Below are positions 21,901-32,838 of a stretch of DNA of 64,000 bases, one piece after another. Below the pieces are notes generated by a model that was not told the DNA's origin, did not search any database, and saw only the letters and a program-made list of their open reading frames with translations. Made by a program: the position numbers and the translations under genes. Origin of the DNA: Glandiceps talaboti (lineage: Eukaryota > Hemichordata > Enteropneusta > Spengelidae); the NCBI RefSeq assembly GCF_964340395.1, contig NC_135551.1, forward strand, positions 4,369,463-4,433,462, written 5' to 3'. Position 1 is the first letter of the stretch; every line of letters begins with the position of its first letter.

Positions 21901-24900
21901 TATAAGAAAGTTCACTGCCTAGATTGTGATGTGAGTGTCATTCATGGCAATCCAAACTCCTGTGTCAGATGTTTGACAGGCAACACCAACAGATACTGTT
22001 AATTTCAGATCATGTAATTTTTCTAACTCAGTGTATGGCCTTATTCCCATGATTCATATGTCCTAATTGACAGTGGAATTCACATATATTTCTATTACAG
22101 TGCCCAGACTCTGGGGGTGTTAGCTTTAAGCGAGTGTCCTCAATGATGAGTGTGAGTTACCAAGATTAGGGGAGGAGTGACTACATGTACATGTAAAGTC
22201 ACCTGCAAATACATATTCATTATTCTTTTATTATCCATTTTACAGATACAGTAGACCCTCGCTAACTCGCGGGTGTCCGGGTCCATCAAGAAACCCGCGA
22301 CTTAGCGAGGGCCGCGACTTAGCGAGGTGCTCATTATATATTCATAACCACACATTAACACACGTCACACGTCAGCTTTTCTTCATTCTTCAGTAATGTG
22401 CAGATGAAACTAGTACTGTACATTATCGTACAATTATGTGACTCTCAAAGCATCAATCGCGGCTAGACTTTCTTTTTTGTTTTTTGCACGGTCGACAAAC
22501 TAACAGTACAACTTACAAGCTCACGCCTGACGGCCATGGTAGGGCCAAGAAATGCTGTTGAATTTCCGGTTGCGGAAGTGCAGTTTTGACTTTTATATCA
22601 TCGAATAACGGGATTTGTTTTATATATTCTAAAACAACAACTAATTTTTTATGTTTCTCAGTACAGTAACATTCCTAAATGATGGGGTTGAGTTGAGAAA
22701 TCGCAAGGTTCGGCAACACGTGGCGTGATGCATGATGTCGGTAGATATATAAACATAGAGACGCAAGTGATGAACGTATTCAGTTATTCGTAGACCGAAA
22801 TTTCGTTATATAAATGACGTTTTCATCAAAATTTTGAAGAAACAAAACGTTTTTAGGTGACTTCTAAATCAATCAAATCAAACGATATATTAATGCGAGA
22901 CAAGCTTTAGTTTTTAATTTGTTTTTTTTTGGACAATGTTCGAATTCGACTGACGTATCCTGCGACTCGATTCTAACACGATCAATGCACCGTTCACCAG
23001 CCAGACGAAAATGGTCGACGTGCTTGTTGACTAGCCGAGAAGTGCATAATGAACTTGTGAATGTGAGGCAGTCCGAATAAATAGAAGGCGATTGCTAACA
23101 TCAAAGTCGAACCGCGACACCTTTTCATCGAAACACCAACGAGTTTGAAATTGGCAGGCGTGCCATTTGTTTAAAAAAATACACAAAGAGGAGTTCCGAA
23201 AACAATAGGAAAACTAAAGAAAAAATGGGATCCAAGGTGACACCCGCGACTTAGCCGAATCCGCGACTTACCGAGGCGCGAGTTAGCGAGGGCCCACTGT
23301 ATTTACAAAACAATTTTATAAGGAATATACATGTATAAACCAGCATAATTCTAAGTTTACAATGGTAAAATTAATATATCAAATATTGGGTCTAAGTTGT
23401 ATATAACCCAGACAAATCTCCATGATCTAATTTTAAAAAGGAAAAGGAGAGTCTGACATTACATTCACTGTTGTCCTCAAGACTGGTCCACTATGAAATG
23501 TGCTTGGAGAAACACACTTGTTTCTAGTTTGTATATATCTATAATTTCAATAAACTCAAGCAAATGAAAAAAACATAATAATTTCATCAACAATTTTGTA
23601 AGTTGAATGGTTTTCTAAATTGAATGTATGAGAAGAATTGACATGTATATGTACATTAACAGTAATTGTACTCAAACATGTACAATATACTAGAAATAGA
23701 AGATGGTTTTTATACTTTGCTATACTACTGCTACTGGTACATAGCAAAGGCAACATTGTCACATTCTTTACATCTCACCTAGCACCAAAATATGTAAAGG
23801 CACTAAATGTTTCAATTCAGTAACTGTATTAGCTTCTCATGTATAAGTTTACCAAAACTGTAAATAAATGAGATTTGTAAGTCATGAAAGTATTTTGATT
23901 CTGGAGTTACCAACAAACAACTATTTATTTTGTGTCTATCTTTTTTGCTGACAGGTTTTGTCTACACAACAAGGCAGTGTCCCTGGCACCTTGCCTAGGT
24001 CTGAATACATACCTGGTGATAGACAGTGGTTCTCATTCTACAGTGGTTAGTCCAGTCATTGATATGCATGTACATAGACAGGCTGTACAGTTCAAACCTG
24101 TAGGAGGGTACCATGTCTCCTATTTACTGGCTGACTTTGTCACCAAGAAAGGACTTATTGACAAGGTGAGTAGTGCAAAAGGCACAATGAATCAATGACA
24201 ACACCAGTCAAGTCGGTATTTTTAGCTAGATAGCCAAGTTTCTAGGCTTGCAGAAAGACAAATAAAAGAAAGGATATGAAAACCAAGTTTGTTAGTGAAG
24301 AAATATTGAGAGAATGTACAATTTTGTAAATAGTTATATTCCTTATATTTTATCAATGTAAAATTGAAGAGAAGTAAAACAGATTGGTAGATAATGTCCT
24401 GTTATGGTTGATAATACAACTAGATGCCAATACCTAGCCTCCCCCTATACAACAACACTCAGAGTGACTCATTTTCACCAGCCTAAGGAGTGACTCCCTA
24501 GTCTGATGAAAATGAGTATCTATTATTGGATCCCTGCACTGTTCTACATATCACCAGTACATATACTCCTTGCTTATACCCATGAATGCTGTGATGGCAA
24601 GGTTCTCTTATAAGAGAAAACAGACTGTAAGTTTGTGCATTAAATCATGTTGCCATGAACTACTCCGTGCTCAGCAGTTTACCTAAGATCCTTCATATGA
24701 GCTCAAGTCATGCTATTCTTGTAAACAAGATTTAATTTTTAGCCTTGATCCAATAGTTCCTATATTCCTTTATTTCATTTCATCCCATTGTAACACTTAT
24801 GATAACATGACAGCTTCTCTCAATTACAGATACCAGTAGATATTTTCAAAACCAAATTATCAATGATGATAACTTGATGGGCTTCTCTTTCTTCCACAGG

Positions 24901-26254
24901 TATCTTATTGGTCGATAGTTTTGATTCTGTGTGTAATCACTGGTGATAACTTAACAACCCTTCTCTCTCTTCCACAGGTACTGGTAGATAGTTTTGATTC
25001 CAGGGCAGTGAAAGAAGAATGCTTTGTATCTTACAATCCTACTGTAGAAAGAAAAAAACACCACTCACCTAGGACAGTATGTGTACAGAAACCTGGGTAA
25101 ATAATCACAATTTATTCTTGTTATCAAAGTTACAAGCATATTGACATTGTCCCAGTCTTATGGGAAGTTCCAACCTTCTGAACCTGTTTACTGAGATGAT
25201 GGTAAACACATCAAAATACCCAGCACTGTATCTCACATTAGAAGTAAATTTTTATCACTTTATCAACATTGAAGACATAAAAGTTTTCGAAACTTGGTTT
25301 GATGTGTGAAAATGAAGTTCAGCAATCGCTTTGACACCAGACCCCCTCCATCCTAAATGAATAAAGTTTGCTTATTGAGATTGTGTGACACTGTGCAATC
25401 ATCCCTAAAGTCTTCCATTATCTAAACATAGTTACCTGTACATTTGCTTACAAATCAAAACAAATATGTTGCAAACAAAGTTATAACAGCACAAGTCAGT
25501 AAATTAAATGAAGTCAGTAAATTATATTTAAGGTTTTAAGATATTAATTTACCCTGGTTGACTATTTTTTTCTTATTTAGTGTTACCCTAATCTTTATCA
25601 TGCTTGATTTCTACATTACTGTTTTTTTTCTCAACTAATATTTACTTCTGTACAAACAAATACCCCTTTTGAGAAAGAGGATTAACCAGTATGCTCTAGT
25701 ATATGATGAGACCAAATAATTTCATGAGGTACTGTAAAGATATTTTGTAAGAGTAGCTGAATTACTTTTATTCTCAATTTGATTACAGAGGACTAAAAGC
25801 CTTGAAAGAAACTCACAAAGTTGATATTGGAACTGAACGTTACCTAGCATGTGAAGATATGTATCTACACTTAGACCTGCCAACTATGATACATGATGCA
25901 GTCCATGCATGTCGGCCTGCCTTACATAGATCACTCTTATCCAGACTCATACTGACTGGTGGTAATACGCAGCTGACTGGCTTTGCTAATAGACTTACCA
26001 GGGACCTAAAGGTGCTCATGCCTAAATATGCAGATGTGATCCATATTGTACAACCTGCTACCAATGTCTTATCCAGGGCTCTGAATGCTTGGACGGTTCA
26101 TTACAAAGCAGCTCCCCTAGCTTACTGTGAATGGATCAGTAAGGAAGAGTACATTGTACATGGAGTAGAAGTGTTTGACCATTTACAACACAGAGACACT
26201 GATAAAGATGTTGGTGAGGTTCAGTTTTCTGATCCCTACCAACATCAAGCCTGA
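18845..26254 (+). CDS. F-box / actin-related protein fusion; whole gene, 5 exons
   Basis: Exons 18845-18996, 20786-21733, 23955-24165, 24978-25096 and 25789-26254 give 631 aa with matching phases (2,2,0,2). Residues 12-51 are an F-box (LPVEILEHIFSFCDVKSLTT start), the module that binds Skp1 in SCF ubiquitin ligases. From about residue 112 an actin-type fold follows: a phosphate-1-loop-like DVGSATSWICWVGRFDKRG (115-133), a low-complexity Ser/Asn/Glu-rich insert (about 170-275), MVVMEPPNMSKDSRDKLVQM and MFEKLKIPRF (actin 'LLTEAPLNP..MFETF'), IDSG (389-392), LTGGNTQLTGFANRL (phosphate-2/C-terminal loop) and CEWISKEEYIVHG (actin 'QMWISKQEY'). Plant ARP8 combines the same two domains; I know of no named animal counterpart. 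It may be a substrate-receptor subunit with a non-polymerising actin fold. Domain order is seen; the role is inference. Confidence 0.88.
19344..20466. mobile_element. Nested foldback element, about 1.1 kb
   Basis: Terminal arms are inverted: GTATATCATTACTAAAGAAG at 19344 answers CTTCTCTAGTAATGATATAC ending 20466, and both continue into TTAGTTCTTAATTTATGCAA in opposite orientation. Inside are a second inverted pair (19845-19910 with 20215-20300, sharing TTTGAGGGCTTTTTCTT) and a hairpin at about 19690-19812 (arms with GACAGGGACAGTATTA). No transposase frame. Class unknown. Confidence 0.75.
19451..19512 (+). pseudogene. Relic of F-box/actin-related exon 2 inside intron 1
   Basis: Over 50 ungapped bases from 19461, 42 match 20941-20990 of exon 2. 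Translated in the same frame it reads DCVVKEVNSTIEYDVSSA against DCVVKEVNSTIAYDVGSA, bounded by stops on both sides. Most codon differences are silent. Confidence 0.8.
20786..21733 (+). CDS. F-box/actin-related gene, exon 2
   Basis: Acceptor TCTTCTTTCAG, donor GTATGG. The largest exon (316 codons) covers the linker after the F-box, the first actin-like strands (DVGSATSWICWVGRFDKRG), the acidic and Asn-rich insert, and the MVVMEPPNMSKDSRDKLVQM motif. Confidence 0.93.
21771..21818. repeat. G-rich tract
   Basis: Almost pure G with scattered T, just after exon 2 of the F-box/actin-related gene. Able in principle to form G-quadruplexes in the transcript, which is the same strand. Confidence 0.9.
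22249..23299. mobile_element. pogo/Tigger-like non-autonomous DNA transposon (1051 bp)
   Basis: Ends are inverted: CAGTAGACCCTCGCTAACTC at the left, and the complement of CAGTGGGCCCTCGCTAACTC at the right, flanked by TA on both sides (22247-22248, 23300-23301). A sub-terminal CGCGACTTAGCGAGG motif recurs at both ends. TA duplication and CAGT-type ends are typical of Tc1/mariner-pogo elements. No transposase frame is visible. It lies in intron 2 of the F-box/actin-related gene. Confidence 0.88.
23955..24165 (+). CDS. F-box/actin-related gene, exon 3
   Basis: Acceptor TTTTGCTGACAG, donor GTGAGT. Encodes FCLHNKAVSLA (actin 'MYVAIQAVLSLYA'), YLVIDSGSHSTVVSPVIDM (actin 'IVMDSGDGVTHTVPIY') and the LADFVTKKG segment. 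Confidence 0.93.
24884..24930 (+). pseudogene. Duplicated splice acceptor and start of exon 4 (decoy)
   Basis: CTTTCTTCCACAGGTATCTT followed by GATAGTTTTGATTCTGTG closely copies the true acceptor and first bases of exon 4 at 24963-25003. Using it would put stop codons in frame, so it is read as a decoy left by a local duplication. Confidence 0.75.
24978..25096 (+). CDS. F-box/actin-related gene, exon 4
   Basis: Acceptor TCTTCCACAG, donor GTAAAT. Encodes VLVDSFDSRAVKEECFVSYN and following basic residues; the 'KE..C.V' pattern matches the actin DIKEKLCYV region. Confidence 0.9.
25789..26254 (+). CDS. F-box/actin-related gene, exon 5 (C-terminus)
   Basis: Acceptor TTTGATTACAG; stop TGA 26252-26254. 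Encodes ERYLACEDMYL (actin 'ERFRCPEALF'), LILTGGNTQLTGFANRL (actin 'VLSGGTTMYPGIADRM') and CEWISKEEYIVHG. A short polar tail follows the actin-like end. Confidence 0.95.
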
Positions 26255-27330
26255 AATCAACCAGGAATGAAACCTTCCACCCCTAGTCCATAGTAGAGTG
26301 TTCAAGCATACATTAGGAATATTCTATTGATATGGATTAATGGGTTGGTACAGGTCAAGATGAGAGATCATTAATGTTTCTGTTGAAATGAGTTTCATTT
26401 CTCTACTGACAAAAATAATGATGAGGTGAATAACGAGAAAACAAATCAGGTTAAAAATAACTGCATATAAACAGATTAGATTATATCATATTCCAATATC
26501 TTATAATTCTTTATTATATGTATGTCAGGTTTGTTTGTACAAATGCAAGCTGATTTGTGGAAAGTTCTTAAAAGTTTGTGATTGGAAGAGGCCATTCCAG
26601 ACCGCAAACTGGAAATAATGAGAATACAGTGCCCTCACTCACATTAGGGTAATCATCACCTCATTGCACCATTTCTTAAGATCTTTGCCCCTTGGTATTC
26701 TGTAGAAGTGTAAATCAGGGATGTTTTTCATATTGTTCAGACATCGAGGAAAGCAGCAGTGCTCTATGATTAACCAAGTAACCTATACCATGTATACCCC
26801 TAAGGTACACACAGACGGGAAGTAGAGCATTACCATGGCAAATTTTGGAAAGGCCTATTCCATGACCCAAAACCAAGTAGAGGTATCTGTATGTATGTGT
26901 ATATTATAACAATATGTGTAGTTATTCAGGCCTTAGACAGTGGAGAAAGTGATATCTACACATTGCCTGTAGTCAATTTTCTGGTTCCAAGATGCATTGC
27001 GTGAGATAACATCACATACCTTGTTAGGTTTGTTTTGTCTTTGTTACACTTGAAGTAACATTTTAATTGTGAAATGATGATGGAAAGACATGTTGACCTC
27101 TTTAATTGTGAGTGATTTTATAGAACAAAGACAAAATGTCATCAATGACAGAGGAGGATTTTGCTTATAAACCCAGGGTATGGTCAGGTGACAACCATCC
27201 CCTGAGTAGTATGTGCAAAGTTGTAAACCCCGGTATGCATACAGAATACATGACTCATGTAATTTGGGAGAAGTGTTATGCTTCATGAAACCAGCAACAG
27301 GTCTAGTGTCTGTTGTCTCTTTAGTTTTAG

Positions 27331-27480
27331 TGGGGTTGCAGTTTGGGATATGGTGGATAGTTGGGTTGCAGTTTGGGATATGGTGGATAGTTGGGTTGCA
27401 GTTTGGGATATGGTGGATAGTTGGGTTGCAGTTTGGGATATGGTGGATAGTTGGGTTGCAGTTTGGGATATGATGGATAG
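27331..27480. repeat. 30-bp minisatellite, 5 copies
   Basis: Unit TTGGGTTGCAGTTTGGGATA plus TGGTGGATAG, five nearly perfect copies with one substitution in the last. Open frames run through because the period is a multiple of three. Confidence 0.97.
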
Positions 27481-27604
27481 TTTGGGGGACATGTGTTACT
27501 TGTGATTGTTTTGCTTTAGAAATGTCTCATTGGTGTATATGGAAATCTGATGTGATTGTAAATTGAACTACTTGTATTACTCAGATAATAAAAAGCAGAC
27601 TTTG

Positions 27605-28090
27605 AATGGCCAACAATTATGTATGGCTTTGGTTAGAAATGGCCAACAATTATGTATGGCTTTGGTTAGAAATGGCCAACAATTATGTATGGCTTTGGTT
27701 AGAAATGGCTGACAATTATGTATGGCTTTGGTCAGAAATGGCCAATAATTATGTATGGCTTTGGTTAGAAATGGCCAACAATTATGTATGGCTTTGGTTA
27801 GAAATGGCCAACAATTATGTATGGCTTTGGTCAGAAATGGCCAACAATTATGTATGGCTTTGGTTAGAAATGGCCAACAATTATGTATGGCTTTGGTTAG
27901 AAATGGCCAATAATTATGTATGGCTTTGGTCAGAAATGGCTGACAATTATGTATGGCTTTGGTCAGAAATGGCCAATAATTATGTATGGCTTTGGTCAAA
28001 AATGGCTGACAATTATGTATGGCTTTGGTCAGAAATGGCTGACAATTATGTATGGCTTTGGTTAGAAATGGCCAACAATTATGTATGGCT
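27605..28090. repeat. 33-bp minisatellite, about 14.7 copies
   Basis: Unit AATGGCCAACAATTATGTAT plus GGCTTTGGTTAGA. Two variable sites recur: CCAAC / CTGAC / CCAAT, and TTAGA / TCAGA. The period is a multiple of three, so frames such as MANNYVWLWLE and its opposite-strand partner stay open; no start, stop or splice context makes them genes. Confidence 0.97.
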
Positions 28091-30435
28091 TATTCAGAAA
28101 TTATTTATTATATGTTACTTTAATTATTATCATTTCTTTGATACTGTGATCATTTGTGTATAGTAAATACACTCTAATATCTTTACATTAACTGTGTTAT
28201 ATACTAAATGTAACCTTGTATTCTTCAAATACCTTCATTGACACTAAATTTATGAGTGTATTACACATATATGCAAGTTTAAAAATCTGGGTTTATCTGT
28301 AAACTCTACAAACACTCCTGCTTGGTATAACAGTTTTGCTATTTCAATCTGGTGAAACAAAGAAGTTTTGTGTAACTTTAGTTAAGAGGAAATGTAAATC
28401 TATGAATACATAAATATAATAAATGAAATAAAGAATAAATGAATAATTCAGTGGGTTGGAAGCGTTTTTTTCTGTAAGTGTATGTTTGTATGTTAGTTAT
28501 TCAGCATACTTAATGGACATTTCAACTTTGAGAGACACTACACACAATTGATATTTAGTGAAAGCAAAAACTGAAGCTTTCGTTCACACCTGTTGACTTT
28601 GTTCACCACCAATCTTATGTTGTGGGTGTGTCACATGACTAATCACTGGAATCATGTGACAAAAGAATAGAATCTCGTGTGCGAAAGTTGAAAACTACCC
28701 CCATCTTGGTTGAGACAGGTCTAGATTATATTAGATATACTTTTTTGTCCATAAAAACATAGAAATTTGTCTTGGCACCGGGCAAACATCAAATGTAATA
28801 AAAGACAAGACATGCATACAGACACAAATCACCAATGTAAAACTGTAGGTATACATCCATTAAAAAAATTAAATAAAAGAAAAGTGCTTAGAGTTCCTGA
28901 TATAGGGTAGCTACATTTACACCATGTTCAAACCAAAGTTGGTCCTTGTCAAATACTTTAACATTATCCCAGTTATGTGTATATGTTACTTTGTTACGCT
29001 ACTTATAACTTATATAAGGCCTCAAAAAAATATTGTTTCGTTCCGGTTACCCGACCCCCACCTAGTTTTTCACTGCTGGCCCTAAACTTGTTTTTTCGTA
29101 TTCAAGAAAAAATAAAATAAAATAACTAAAATTGTGAAGTCTCGTGAGAAATAGTGAATGTGGAAACTGACCAACATAAAAAGACAATATAAAACTGTTC
29201 TTCCAATCTGTAATGGCTGTACATCTGATGGGAAGAAACCAATAACACAGGAGACCATATGGAAAACAACGGAAAACATAACTACCTGAACTAAACACTC
29301 ACATATGAAGAAAAACAATGAAAAAAATCTACCTACTCCACCTATTCTAAAATTGAGCGTACTCAGAACCACACTGTTTTTAGGCTTTATAAACACAAAC
29401 GATCCTACTCAGGCTTACTGGTGGCAGGAAGGAGAATTTATCTGAGATAGTAACTGAGGTGTGTGAATGCAGGAGAGATCACACATAAAAGAGATGTCAA
29501 TCATAGATAATGTTTGCAAGGAACAATATTTTATTAAGCAAACAGAATATATCACATTGCAGTGAATAACACAACAATGTCCAGAATATCACTGTATTAC
29601 ATGTCTTACAATATACAGACAGGAATTAAAATATTACAATAAAGAAAGAAAACGTAGGGCCATTACGTAGTGATTCTGAAGGGTGGTCTTCACATGAGTA
29701 AACAAAGGATCTTTCATTGGTATATAAGATTTGACAGTAATTGCATGAAAGCTGAATAGCCACAACTGGAGGACATAGTCACTAAACATTACCTGCTCTG
29801 ATCAGCTGAGTTTGTGGATCACGTAATCTCTAATTTCATTTGCAAATAAACTTGTAGTCAGTTTTCAAGTGATGGTATCTTATCTGCAAATTATAATCTC
29901 TCCATGAATAATTTTGAATTATTTCATTTTTTTTCTTTGAAATGTCTGTAAGGTAAACCATGATAGGGCGCCCTCACAGATCAGTCAACCCCCTTACACT
30001 ATACATAGCGCAGGCGAGGAGAGCTGAGTGACACGATGTACCTTAAAGTCTAATGATGCATACATTGTAGTATACTAAAGGGTACATTTGTAATGTGCAA
30101 CATTAGGAGGAATATTTGACATCGAGACAACCAATGACTTCATTTCTCATTCCATGCTTCAGAATGGCAAGAAATTATTACTAAAAGCTTCAATCTTGTA
30201 AAATAACTTGGCAACAACATCAACGAATGCATTTGAAGAAAACTTTAATTTTGAGGATGAGAATTGTAACAAAAGAACTCAAAATAATTAGATAACATTC
30301 TAGTTTTAAAAAAAAGTACAGTACTGAATATAAGAATCAAAATATCTAAAATGAAAAATTACTTTTTGGGACATGAATGAACACCAAAGGAAGTTGATGT
30401 TGTTTTCACAAACTGTAGTAATTCCAACAGTGTAG

Positions 30436-30760
30436 GACTAAGGGATGATCACACAATGTCACACAAGCTCAATAAACGAACTTTGTTCATTTAAGAGGGT
30501 GGGGGGTCTTGCGTCAATACAATCACTGAACTTCATTTTCATACTTGTGTGACTGCTCCAATTTTCCTCATGGTTTACATCCCATATAAATGTGTCATGC
30601 CACAGTCTTGTGAATATTTGTCATGGAAAGGGGTTTCGTTCATTTATTGAGATTGAGTGATCGTCCCTAAAGCCAATCGGATTAAAATCTGATGTAAGAA
30701 TATCGCTTCATTCCTTTATTTACCTTTATTTTCCCTACCATTTGTTTTTGGATTTTGTCC
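30436..30760. mobile_element. Inverted-repeat cluster, related to foldback MITE family
   Basis: At 30674 begins a relative of the 9826 MITE (CAATCGGATTAAAATCTGAT, then CTTTATTTACC). It is framed by inverted words: GATCGTCCCTAAAG at about 30660 and CTTTAGGGAATGATCC near 30761. A second inverted pair (AAGGGATGATCACACAATGT at 30446 and the complement of the 30637-30673 segment) has another copy at 25357-25411. Probably several elements inserted into one another. Confidence 0.5.
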
Positions 30761-32838
30761 TTTAGGGAATGATCCATGTCTTCCTTGTTGGAATAACAGA
30801 GTTGCATTGTATTCCTTATCAGATCTTCATCGTATTGGACAAAGACATGCTGTTATATTTCTAGGTTACTTGCTAGAAACACTGCAATGTATGACTTGAA
30901 AGTTCATCAAAACAGTGATTTACAGACATAAATACATCACTGAATTCAATGTGAGCCCACAACCCATATAGTTTACATCTCAATAATTCAATCATGAAAT
31001 GAAAGCTATTATTTCATCAATATAGAATGATTTATACAATATTAAAACAACTGCAACAATAAATATTATTAAAAAATTCTCACCAATTTCTACTATACAC
31101 TGAATAACATATTACATTATATAAAAAGCTCAATACACAATAAAATACAATAACACTGACTTGCATATCTTTGCAACAGCTAATTATGCCATGGTTACGA
31201 GGTTCGGTTAAATATTTAGGTACACCACGTGAATTTCAAAGTACTGATTGCCTTACTATGGTTCACTCAATAGTGAGTTTCAGATACACCAGTATAGTAA
31301 CAGAACACTGGAAATGTATTTCCTACACCAGCTGGGCTTATGTGCACAATTAACAGTAGTCAAGGGGCATATAGACTACAAAACATTGTATCTTGAGTTG
31401 ACTACCAAATTTATAATTCAGTCTGTTAATTAGACCAATGGAAAACAATAGAAAATTGTTGTTGAAACAGTTCACTGTGACAAATTTGACTACGAAGCCC
31501 AATGGTTGAATTCTAGCCCTGTCCAGTTATAATTATACCGCTATGTCATGATTATGAACTAATGGATGTACTGATGTCTTGTGATGAACTTTGATAATTT
31601 CTTTTAGGTTGACGTTTTTGCTGGAAACCATGCAGTTATCAGTTAAAGCACCAAGAAAGAATGGATCAGCAGTTAAGTCAGAATATGAAATGTATCATTT
31701 TTTGTGGCAGTTTCTTGGACTTGGCATCTGATTAACTTAATTATTTATGAAGTCAGCAATGCTGAAGACTGGTATTAGTAGGATACACAACTCAGTGCTT
31801 ACATGATTTGTTGCATAAAACCTGATACGGATAGCCAAATATTACTCTCCTCTACCTGTGGTATTATGCTGTGAATTATTTAATTTTCTATCAGCTGGTC
31901 TCTAACTCTCTGTCTGATGAGACAAAACTTTCAACAAGTGGGATGAAAATATCACTGTGTCATAACTATCTATATGAGAGATAAAATGTACACAAGTATT
32001 TTATTGTTCATTCAAGATAACATGTGATGACTTTAGCTTATCCTGGTAAAACAGATTACTATACATGTCTACATAGTAGAATCTACATGTTGTGAAATAT
32101 GTGTACAACATTCATTCACAGTTTTTTTCTCCTACATGTATGCTCCCATTCAGCTTGTCTCACTACAGTCACAATAGTCTCTAAGATATGACAGGTCATG
32201 CTATGCCTATCAGCCAGCACCCAGTAAAGTGAAGACTGATATAATATAGACCTGTACAAAACGACATTGTATCTTACAGTCTACAGCCTCCAATAGAAGA
32301 TGGATTACAGGTTATTTTAATACTGAGAACCTGACTGTATTGTATATCAGTACACAGAAACAGGTCTTCGGACTTCCTACCAAATGTTAGCCCAATAATG
32401 GGTTTGTCAATTCACATTATGCAGTTGAGAGTTTACTAAAACAAAGACCATTTATTATCAAAGTGTCAATTTAGTGTCATACATGTACAGGGGTAATATA
32501 GAGACGAGAGTCAAATGTTAGCATTCATTTTTGGCATGGACACTCTCCATGTATTTTGACATTGGATAGGACATGTTTAAGACATAAAATCTAAAATTGC
32601 ATGCTCTTTTGGGAAGAAAAGTAACACTCACCAGCACAAGACTTCCCTTCGATTCCGCCCCCACATGGTGAATCAAAGGAAACTGGTATGTGACTTGCAG
32701 TTTTATTAGGAGACAATTCCTGGTGTTAGAATTTGATTTAATTGTTTCTGAATCAATATTTGATTCTTGTCTGTATACTACCCCTGATCTACATACTTTC
32801 TACTGGTTCATTCTCTGTTAAAAGGCAATAGATATATA

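Noticed and set aside
27577-28163. Open frames of MANNYVWLWLE and TKAIHNYWPFL repeats
   Set aside because: Products of a 33-bp minisatellite open on both strands; no gene context.
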